Source: Astragalus membranaceus (lineage: Eukaryota > Streptophyta > Magnoliopsida > Fabales > Fabaceae). From it: a stretch of DNA of 64,000 nucleotides. The notes beneath the pieces were generated by a model. That model saw nothing but the letters and a program-made list of their open reading frames with translations, searched no databases and was not told where the DNA came from. The DNA lies in contig CM076847.1 of assembly GCA_039519185.1 (NCBI GenBank), positions 69,515,521 through 69,579,520 on the forward strand, written 5' to 3'. The translations under genes and the position numbers were made by a program. Below, in pieces: positions 45,356-54,606 of this stretch; position 1 is the stretch's first letter, and every line of letters begins with the position of its first letter.

Positions 45356-46478
45356 ATGATGCCATTCAAACTCATTGAGGATAAGATTAAAGCCACCAAA
45401 CCCAAATTCGCCAGACCCTTTCCCCAAACCTATGGCCAAACCTCAAACACAAACCCACCTTCACACAAGCCAGCCCAACACCCAACCACTACACCTACCA
45501 CCCAAAACACCCCAAACACACCAAAACCAAACCAACCTAAATACTCTATAAGGCGCATCAGCCCAGGCCAACGGGAAGAACGCCGTGCTCAAGGTCTATG
45601 TTACAATTGTGATGAAAAGTTTATTCCGGGGCATAAATGTGCTAATGGTCGCTATCTCTTACTCATGCTTGAGGAAGGTGAAGAACTAGACCCCACTGAA
45701 TCTCAAAATGAAGAAATTGAAAGTGGACCAGAAGAATCTTAGTTTCAACTATCACCTCAGGCTCTAACAGGTCAATTTGCCCCTCAAATACTCAGGTTTT
45801 ACAGGCCTAATTGGTGGACTGATAGTTATGGTTCTAGTTGACACTGGGAGCACACATAACATACTACAACCAAGAATTGCTGAGCATTTGAAACTGCCCA
45901 CTTCAAAAATCCCAGCATTTTCTGTCATGGTTGGAAATGGTTCCCACTTACAATGTGAAGGGATTTGTAATGACGTTCCTATCAACCTACAAAACCAGTC
46001 ATTTTGCTTACCATTTTATTTACTCCCTATTGAAGGTGCTGATGTAGTCCTTGGGATGGAGTGGCTTAGAACCTTGGGCCCAATTCAGGCAGATTTCTCC
46101 ATACCATCAATCACTTTCCAACACAATAATGAGCCAATCACACTAAAGGGAGAACCTAAACCCAACCCAGCCCAAACTACTTATCACCAACTCTGCCACC
46201 TACTACATACGGACTCAATTGCCTCACTTCACCTCCTAAGCTTTGAGCCCACTGACAAAGCCTTGAAACCCCACCCAACCACCAACAACCTCATTGACTC
46301 AATAGCCCATACCTTATCACCTGAGGTTAACTCTATACTCCAAAACTACCAAACTGTTTTTCAAGAACCACATGGCCTACCACCCCCCAGACTGACCACC
46401 ACATCCCACTACTCCCAAACACACCTCCCATCAATGTCAAACCCTATCGTTACCCTCACTCCCAAAAAGAAGCCGTGA
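45356..46478 (+). pseudogene. gag remnant and aspartic protease of gypsy element 2
   Basis: A short Gag start (PKATNPTSKDLDDAIQTH, about 45321-45375) passes directly into sequence expected near the Gag C-terminus (LIEDKIKATKPKFARPF), so most of capsid is deleted. A single zinc knuckle CYNCDEKFIPGHKC lies at 45599-45640, and that frame ends at TAG 45740-45742. Protease is open in another frame (45777-46478), with active site VLVDTGSTHN (45832-45861) and the second signature VVLGMEWLRTLGP (about 46045-46083). A frame change near 46385, at a C6 run, separates it from RT. Known roles: capsid and RNA packaging; polyprotein cleavage. Neither is complete. Confidence 0.9.
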
Positions 46479-48050
46479 CCTCCCTAATCCATGACATGCT
46501 ACAAGAAGGCACTATTGTCCCTAGCAACAGCCCTTACTCCTCCCCAGTTTTGTTGGTTAAAAAGAAAGATGGAACTTGGAGGTTCTGTGTTGACTACAGA
46601 GCACTAAATGCAGTCACTGTTAAGGACAGATTCCCAATCCCCACCATAGATGAACTCCTTGATGAACTTGGCTCAGCTAAAATATTCACCAAGATAGATC
46701 TACGCTCAGGTTATCACCAGATTCGGGTTGCACCGGAAGACACTCATAAAACAGCTTTTCGCACTTTTGACGGACATTACGAGTTCTTAGTCATGCCTTT
46801 TGGGCTGTCTAACGCGCCGTCTACATTTCAATCAGCAATGAACGATTTACTAAGACCTTTTTTACGACGGTATGTTCTGGTTTTCTTTGATGATATTTTA
46901 ATCTATAGCCGTTGTTTATCTGATCACCTACTTCATTTAAGACTTGTTTTAGATTTACTTCAAACCCATCACTTTGTTGCAAAGCTGTCTAAGTGTGTTT
47001 TTGCAGTTGATGTTGTTCATTACCTAGGCCATGTTATTTCTGTTAATGGTGTATCCCCAGATCCTGATAAAGTTCAAGCTATACTAGACTGGCCAAAACC
47101 ACGTTCACTCACGGCACTCAGGGGATTTTTAGGCCTCACCGGATTCTATAGACGATTTGTGCGTCTCTACGCCTCTCTCGCCGCTCCTCTCACCGATTTG
47201 TTGTGTTCCACTAAGTTTACATGGAGTACAGATGCCGAAGAGGCATTTACAGAGTTAAAGCATAAAATTACATCAGTGCCAGTGCTTGCTCTCCCTGATT
47301 TTACCAAGGTCTTTGTGGTTGAAACTGATGCCTCCGTTACTGCCATTGGTGCTGTCCTCTCCCAAGACGGTCACCCCTTAGCCTTCTTCAGCAAAAAGAT
47401 GTGCCCTCGGATGCAAGCTGCCTCAGTGTATGTGCGGGAAATGTTTGCAGTCACTGAAGCAATCAAAAAGTGGCGTCAGTACCTCTTAGGACGACATTTT
47501 CACCTATACACAGATCAGAAGAGCCTTAAGAGCCTCCTTGTTCAGAAAATTCAAACACCGGAACAACAGAAATGGGCATTTAAGTTACAAGGGTTCAGTT
47601 TTGATATTTACTACAGACCTGACAAGTCTAATCTGGTTTCGGACGCACTTAGCCGTAAATACACAGAGGATGCAACACTGCTCTTAGCAATCTCATCTCC
47701 AGTCCCAACGCTTATTGCTCAACTACAACAGTTTTACAAGACAGATGACAATGGAAAGGAATTAGTTCAAAAGTGCACATCAGCAACAGACATGAAGAAC
47801 AACTACAGTTACTCAAATGACTTGATCTATTACAAGGGCAAACTCTTCATACCTGACTCCGCCGATCTACGAAGGACCCTTCTGCATGAATATCACACCA
47901 CCCCTGTAGCTGGTCACTCAGGTGTTAAACCCACTTTGGCGAGACTCTCAGCTTCCTTCTCATGGCCAGGAATCCACAGAGATGTTAAACTCTTCATCAA
48001 ACACTGCACCACTTGCCAGCAGAACAAGTACCTACCACAAAAAAAAACAA
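46475..48050 (+). pseudogene. Reverse transcriptase and RNase H of gypsy element 2
   Basis: A long open frame without internal damage up to about 48040. RT motifs in order: LLVKKKDGTWRFCVDYRALN, KIDLRSGYHQIRV, FLVMPFGLSNAPSTFQ, the catalytic FFDDILIYS (about 46882) and VHYLGHVIS. RNase H: VVETDASVTAIGAVLSQ, REMFAVTEAIKKWR, LYTDQKSLKSL and VSDALSRK. Known role: copies element RNA to DNA and removes the RNA strand. All visible catalytic residues are present, so this is the best preserved enzyme block of the window. It is nevertheless cut off from protease upstream and from the integrase core downstream by frame changes. Confidence 0.93.
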
Positions 48051-48620
48051 GGGTTACTTCAACCATTATCATCACCAAATCAAGTTTGGGAAGAACTTAC
48101 AATGGATTTCATAACTCACCTTCCAAACTCTTTTGGACACACTGCCATCTGGGTGATTTGCGACAGGCTCACAAAGTTTGTTCACTTCATAGCACTACCA
48201 ACCCGATACTCTACAGCAGATCTGGCCACTAGATTCTCAGTTGAGATCTGCCGCCTCCATGGCATCCCCAAATCCATCATAACTGACAGAGACCCCTTGT
48301 TTTTAAGCAACTTCTGGAAGGAACTTTTTTGCATGCAGGGGACAACACTAAAGTACAGCACTGCATACCACCCTGAGACCGATGGCCAGACTGAGGTCGT
48401 CAACCGCACCCTAGAGACGTATCTTCGCTGTTTCACGAGTGATCACCCTCGTAAATGGTTCAAGTTCTTGCATCTTGCAGAGTATTGGCATAACTCCTCC
48501 TTTCATTCAGCAATTCAGATGTCCCCCTTCCAAGCTCTCTACGGTCGTCCACCTCCAGCAGTCCCAGATTATGTTACAGGTGCAACAGATCTAGACAACC
48601 TGGAGTCCACTCTACAATAG
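47860..48620 (+). pseudogene. Integrase of gypsy element 2, split by a frameshift
   Basis: The zinc-binding part (HEYHTTPVAGHSGV and HCTTCQQNKY, about 47884-48030) is in the RT frame. At an A-run near 48040-48050 the frame shifts; the core continues in the frame open from 47922 to 48620. Core motifs: TMDFITHLPNS (Asp, about 48100), ITDRDPLFLSNFWKEL (Asp, about 48283) and YHPETDGQTEVVNRTLE (Glu, about 48393). It ends at TAG 48618-48620. Known role: inserts the cDNA into the genome. The DDE triad is intact but the protein is not continuous. Confidence 0.92.
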
Positions 48621-48641
48621 AGACAAGAGATACTGAAAGCT

Positions 48642-50049
48642 TTGAAAGAGAACTTAAAAAGAAGCAAACAAAGAATGGTAGACCAAGCTAACAAAAAAAG
48701 GAGGGACTATACCTTCAATATTGGAGATCTAGCTCTTTTGCGTTTACAGCCTTACCGCCAACAAACTGCTGCACGCAGATTTTCACAGAAGCTGGCCAAG
48801 CGCTACTACGGCCCATTTAAGGTCCTCCGGTGCATTGGGAAGGTAGCATATGAACTGGAGCTCCCCTCTGAATCCCGTATACACTCGGTGGTTCACGTTT
48901 TGCAGCTGCGTCCTTATTTTGGAGATGATTTTCAAGCTCATAATTTGGCAGAGCTCAAAGATCAGGAAGATGGTTCGAATCCTATGGACTTAGCAGAAAA
49001 AGAAGGGAAGTCTGAAGAGGACAGAGAGAGAAACGAGTTGGGTGTGAATGGGAAGACAGAAGAACAGCTAAGTTCTTTAACTGAAGGTTGTTTAACTGAG
49101 GGTGAGACATTTCTATCTGAATATTCGAGGGTTCCTAAAGGCAAACAGCTATACTTGGTTGAAGTTTCTGAGACAAAGAAAGCTAAAGTGAGAAGTTCAA
49201 GTACAGTTACAAGGGACTTAAACGAAAATGCAACCACATGGACGCCTAAGGGTGCTATTTATAAGGATTCGCGGAACACTTCAACAGCTATTAAATCTGG
49301 ACCATTGAATTTTAAAGATGCATCAGACCCATTGAAATACATTGGATACCCTCAAGATGGAGTAAAAGGCGCAGCCCAGCACCCAATACACGCCAACCAC
49401 GCTGCACCGTCTGCTCCTGATCTCGATTCACGCAAGCTCTCCTCACCATCTGATCTCGCCCCCCCCCCCCACGCCTACTCAGTGGCTGACACACGCGCCT
49501 GAAACAGCGCTGGACGCGCCTGCGCATTCCATGAAACGCGCGCCTGCTCTGACCCCTTGGAACAGCGCGCCGCATCCTGCGCCACACGATGCCAACGGAT
49601 CTCTGCACATTTCACCTCATCCGTTGGATACAGATCTGGATATCAAGGACGCAGCAGACTTTCCCAGCGCTGACCCTCTGCGCGCCTGCTCTGCCTCTGT
49701 GGACAGCGTAACTCCCTCTCAACCGTGGGATCCCAACAGTCCTCTGCCCACTGCATCCCAGCCATCGAAGCCCACTGCCACACGTCAGCGCACATCAACA
49801 GCATCCAAGGCACGCGACGCGTCCCCACGAGAGTCGTTGGATCTCCCATCTATGAACGGCTCGCGTCCTCCAACCGTGGACACCAGCACCATCCACGCAC
49901 GTTCCGCCTCAGCCATTCACGACCAGCCACGTGGCACCTCAAACCTTGAGGACAAGGTTTTTCTTGGACCCGTGAGTAATGTTAGTGGGGCGAAAATGAG
50001 GCCCAAAAGAGAGACTAAGAAGCTCAAATGGCTGAATGGATTTATCTAG
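48642..50049 (+). pseudogene. Integrase C-terminus (GPY/F) with long P/S/A-rich extension
   Basis: After the TAG the sequence resumes with RMVDQANKKRRDYTFNIGD and the GPY/F motif KRYYGPFKVLRCIGKVAYEL (about 48798-48858), the C-terminal integrase domain that binds DNA. From about 48950 an acidic, charged segment and then a P-, S- and A-rich segment replace the expected chromodomain. The frame stops at 49503. A second frame (49531-50049) continues the same composition and ends with SNLEDKVFLGPVSNV and a basic tail (RPKRETKKLKWLNGFI) encoded inside the 3' LTR. The coding DNA from about 49350 to 49930 is clearly GC-richer than its surroundings. Function of the extension is unknown. Confidence 0.8.
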
Positions 50050-50257
50050 GCAATCTTTTAGTAGTCCAGTAATTTTTATCTCTTTAGTGAATTGTCCTTA
50101 AGTGGCCCACGACCCAATTATCTGTCAGCAGCATAACCCTAGCTATATATATTGTAATGCTGCCTCTATTGAAGGATAGGAAATATCAGAAGTTGTTTTA
50201 TGTTTATTTCTTCTCTTGCAACCCTAGATCTAGTGTTTAGCTTAGTGTAGTCTATCA
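49980..50257 (+). repeat. 3' LTR of gypsy element 2 (278 bp)
   Basis: Repeats the 5' LTR with about six substitutions and is followed by TSD GATTC. The pol-derived reading frame runs 70 bp into it. Confidence 0.95.
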
Positions 50258-50262
50258 GATTC

Positions 50263-50614
50263 TGACTCAGGCAATATGTGATAGGCAGTATAAAGAGCAC
50301 CACCAAAGTTGCTGAAGATACTCCAGAGGTTGTGAGGCCCATGCTAATAAACTAGAGAAATCAATTACAAGTAGCCCTAATTTTTGGGAAGTAAACAACC
50401 ATTAATTTTATTTTCAAATAAACAACTTCAATTTAAAATGAGAATAAAGAGAGAGCATTAACCTACACCGTTAACCTAGTGACATAAGCTATCTTTGGAT
50501 ATGGGGGGTCGATCTGGTACTCTTAGGTTCAATTTCCAAAGTGACAAACACTGTGTTCGCCGATGCAAAATAAGTACGATTAGAGATTAGTCTTTCGTTG
50601 AAAGTGTTGAGACA

Positions 50615-50662
<48 letters not shown>

Positions 50663-51864
50663 TCTAAAAAAGAGTATTAATAAAGAAAATGACTTTTCAC
50701 TTGCTTGCACTAAAAAATAATAAATAAAGATGGTCTGGAAACTGTTGATCGACTGATAAATAAAGAGGAGAAAGTGATATAGTATCTGGTAGGTTGTTTC
50801 GTGTGGTGGATATTTCTCGTCCAACATTTCTTATTCCAAATGGGCGCTGGGAATAATCTTATGCTCAAAAATTGTCTCTTGCAAATACTACATATTTTAA
50901 AGACTTTTAGTTTGGCCAAAAAATGTGAAATGAGAGGTTCACACTCTGCTCTGCAGCAAGTAGAAGTGGACATGCATGGCCCAATGGTAGGTGTTTGGTG
51001 GGAAGTTTAAGCATTTAAGATTGGAATAGTTACGAGTTTGTTGGACGGAGAGTTGTCCGTAGAAGTAGAGGAAGTGGCATTGATCACTGAACTAGCTACG
51101 GCACGCATTCCAGGGAGAGAGATATACAAGCAGGACAAAAGTTTGGCAGTAAAGCATTTACTGATTTACTCCCTCTCTCTCAAAGTAAAAGAGGATCTAC
51201 GACGGAGAAAATCGAAAATTTCAATTCAGTGTTTAAATGGGTCTCACGTATATATCGTTTTTTTATAATTTTTTAATAGTAGTAATTAATAAGAATTTCA
51301 ATTTTTCAATTTGGAATTCCAACAAAATTTACTAAATGGTCTTACTAATAATTTTTATCAGGTTTTTAATTAAATAAGGTTGTGAGTCCGTGCTTTAGAA
51401 GAGGGGGAGGCCGGGAGGGTTTCCTATTAAGAACTCCTCACCAATTAATAGGTATCTATTTTTCATTCTCCCTATTAAAATTTGATTTTTAACAAGTAAG
51501 AACTCTCCATTGGGGATGCTTTAAGTTTCTCAAATTATAATAGGAATGGGGTCGTTACGAGTTACTAGTACTGAACAATTTCAATAAGAAAGAAAAAGAT
51601 ATATAAAATAAAATAATAATAATTTTTAATGTCTTTGTATCTCTCCTATTGGAACGCTTCAGTACTGGAGATAATTTGAACCCATAAAAATGAGTCAATG
51701 ACAAAATTACATCTTACATTAACTTTAATTGATCAATCTTTACTTATAATTTTGGGACAAGAGAGTATTTCATTTAATCAGGAGCGAAGCTAGCATAAAT
51801 TTTATGAGGAAGCAAAATATATATTTTTAAAACTAATATATCAATCTTAATCAATAAATAAAAA
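50263..51864. other. Gene-free DNA with a (TA)n tract
   Basis: AT-rich; (TA)n at 50618-50656. No coding region and no recognisable element boundary. Confidence 0.5.
50618..50656. repeat. (TA)n microsatellite
   Basis: About 19 uninterrupted TA units. Confidence 0.98.
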
Positions 51865-52226
51865 AGTTTAAATATCATTTCAATCCCTGCAAATATAGTC
51901 ACTTTTGGTTTTAGTCCCTATAAAAAATATTTTTCAATTTTAGTCCCTGCAATTTCCAAAACCATCTTACTGAGGTGGTTTTGTTTTATTATGTGGGTAG
52001 CAACTAATATAAATAATTACCTATATTTGTGGGGACTAAAATTAAAATTTGTTATATTTACAAGGACTAAAAAATAAGCCAGATTAGTTTTTTTACACAC
52101 AAAAAACACTTTGAGGACTAAAATAGATGATTTTATAAATTGCAGGGACTCAAACGAAAAAAAATTACAATGATTAAAACCAAAACTCGCTATATTTGTC
52201 GAGACTATAAATGATATTTAAACCTA
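51865..52226. mobile_element. Mutator-like legume-type MITE, about 362 bp
   Basis: Long inverted ends: AGTTTAAATATCATTT with GCAAATATAG on the left and the reverse complement pattern CTATATTTGTCG with AAATGATATTTAAACCT on the right. The interior repeats TTTAGTCCCTA / TAGGGACTAAAA words. Flanking A-runs hide the TSD. Confidence 0.75.
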
Positions 52227-52602
52227 AAAAAATTCACAACAGTTTTTAATTATAAAAAAGTAAATTAAAGCACCAACAAAGAAAAAAGTACGAGAATAAT
52301 GGTTGGTGGATCATATTTGTTTGGGCTAATAATAAATTAATGCACTTCTTATTAATCTTTTATCTCTTTGAACTAATTAATTTATTTAAGGTAACTAAAT
52401 AATATATTATTGATGTTGCCAAAAAAATAATATATTATTGGGGTAGCTAAATCTAAAATATACCTAGTTATTCAAATCATTATTATTTTTTTGTTAGCCA
52501 AGGCTACACCACAGCTTCAATACCCTCTGCCCATGCATTTAATATATAAAATTATAATTAAAAAAGTACTCAAATGTTTAATCATATTTTATTATTTTAT
52601 TA

Positions 52603-52890
52603 CTCTCTCTATCTCATATTATATGACGTTTTAGGCAAAAACATTTGTCCGGTATGACACGACGTTTTATAATACCAATGAAACATTAATGTTTTTTCCT
52701 ATCATATATACTCTTCATTATTTAATAATATTTCTCTTCTTTCAATTCTACTAATTTATCTTTCCCATGTCATTAATGAAGGATAATTTGGTAAATTAAC
52801 TCACAATTTCTTTTTCTTATACGAATTTAACTACATTTATTAATTTGTGTGAAATGACCCAAAGTGACATATAACATGAGACGGGGGGAA
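52603..52890. mobile_element. Stowaway-type MITE, 288 bp, TSD TA
   Basis: CTCTCTCTATCTCATATTAT and the inverted end ATAACATGAGACGGGGGGAA, flanked by TA (52601-52602 and 52891-52892). Nearly the same length as the Stowaway copy at 39481-39771. Confidence 0.8.
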
Positions 52891-53038
52891 TACAATAGTA
52901 TAATAAAAAAAAAAAACCAAAATTTTTAAAGACCAATATAAAGACTTTTTTGTTAGAAAAAAATTTAGGGTGAGAAATCGTGCTCTAGTCTTAGGCGTGG
53001 AATAACATTCTGGCGCTTAGAACACTTAAAAACCATTA

Positions 53039-53173
53039 GGGCCCGTTTCGTGCACGGGATATGATAAAGACAAGATAGGATGGATGATAGGATAGAGACA
53101 GGATATGATAGTGGCAGGATAGACACTATTATATCATGTGTTTGGTACACACCAAATCATGACAGGATATATA

Positions 53174-53229
<56 letters not shown>

Positions 53230-53981
53230 TTTTTCAAGTGTAAAATTGTCCTTGTGAATAAATTGCATACAACCTTTTTTTTAACAAATACATATTAACT
53301 TTTTCTAAAAATTCAATTAAAATATTTATTTGTTAAAAAAGCTAGTAATATTTATATGACTACTCATGTGACAATTATATTTCATTTGTTAAAAAAAACT
53401 TTTAATAATTCTATTATATATTTTAAATAAGCTAATAAATAATTATATGAAATATATTATATGTTAAAAACAAAACTACTCATGTGACAATTATATTTCA
53501 TTTGTTGAAAAAATAAATTAGTTTTCAATTTTTATATTTTTTTAGTAATAAATTTATTTTTCATCACATATTTTAATTTTTGAAATATCAATAGATTTAT
53601 AATTTTTAGATTATATAAAATGAAAAATTACCCTTATCATAAAATTATACATTATTTTTTAAATTAAGAATTAATATTTTTAGTTTTTAATTAAAATTTA
53701 TTAATATTTTTTGTTTTAGTTTATATTTATTTTTTATTAGATTTATTTTTTTTTATATTTTAAAATATATTAAGGGCAAACGAATAAATTATTTCCTTAT
53801 TCTATCCTGCTGGTTTCTAACCCAACTCAAAGTCAGGATAAAATTTCAACTAGAGTGACAGGATAGGATAAGTCACAGAATTAAGTTATCATATCATGCT
53901 GGCTCAACAAACACTAGACTGACACAGGATATGATAGACTTATCATATCATGTCTCCTTATCCTGACCACCAAACGGGCCC
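53039..53981. mobile_element. PIF/Harbinger-type MITE, 943 bp, TSD TTA
   Basis: Ends GGGCCCGTTT and AAACGGGCCC are perfect 10-bp inverted repeats, flanked by TTA at 53036-53038 and 53982-53984. The subterminal parts share AGGATATGATA / TATCATATCATG words. A (TA)n tract lies inside at 53176-53227 and the rest is AT-rich. No transposase. Confidence 0.92.
53176..53227. repeat. (TA)n microsatellite inside the PIF MITE
   Basis: About 25 TA units beginning in GGATATATATGATATA. Confidence 0.98.
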
Positions 53982-54179
53982 TTAATGAAATATAATTAAA
54001 CATTAATAAAAAAAATTGACAAACATTACTAAATAAGTTGTTGATGTATGTTTAGTTATATAAAAAAAACAACTTATTTAAAGTATGAATGTGTAAGTTA
54101 TGATTCCAAACAAGTTTCTCGGAAGAGTTTTACTTTTGTGACATAGCATTAAGTGTTACTTAAGAACTATATCTTAATA

Positions 54180-54371
54180 AGAATATAAATCTTAGGGAGT
54201 CTCCCACTCCACTTTTCCTCCAAAACTTCCACCACCCTCCAACCCCCTACCCCCCCCCCCCCCCTCCCCCTTTCTTTTTTTTATTATATTTTTAATAAGA
54301 AAAAAATTAGATCTATAAATTAATGATGATAAAAATTAATTTACTTAAGAATATAAATCTTAGGGAGTCTC
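54180..54371 (+). repeat. 168-bp tandem duplication, first copy and start of the second
   Basis: AGAATATAAATCTTAGGGAG begins at 54180 and again at 54348. The second copy is interrupted at 54371 by a solo LTR and resumes at 56422-56566. The unit includes a C-rich run (54243-54270) and ends AATTAATTTACTTA. Confidence 0.9.
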
Positions 54372-54555
54372 TGTAACATCCTCAAAATAATTAACCGAAT
54401 TATTTGGATGTTAACCCAATTGAATTGTTTTAGTACTTGATTAGTAAAATTATCGAGTGCTAAAGTAAAATATTGGTTGTCTTAGGATCGCTAACCAAAT
54501 AAAGAGGAATAAGGTCAATATGGTCCTCGACCATATTACCACTTAAATATATATG

Positions 54556-54606
<51 letters not shown>

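Larger units (their letters stand above)
45014..50257 (+). mobile_element. Ty3/gypsy LTR retrotransposon (element 2), 5244 bp, TSD GATTC
   Basis: The 278-bp LTRs (45014-45291 and 49980-50257) differ at about six positions and are flanked by GATTC (45009-45013 and 50258-50262). The order gag, protease, RT, RNase H, integrase defines Ty3/gypsy. Gag is mostly deleted, protease-RT is frameshifted, integrase is split by a frame change, and a TAG separates integrase from its C-terminal region. The RT, RNase H and integrase resemble plant chromoviruses, but where a chromodomain would be expected there is a long charged and then P/S/A-rich extension. Confidence 0.96.
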
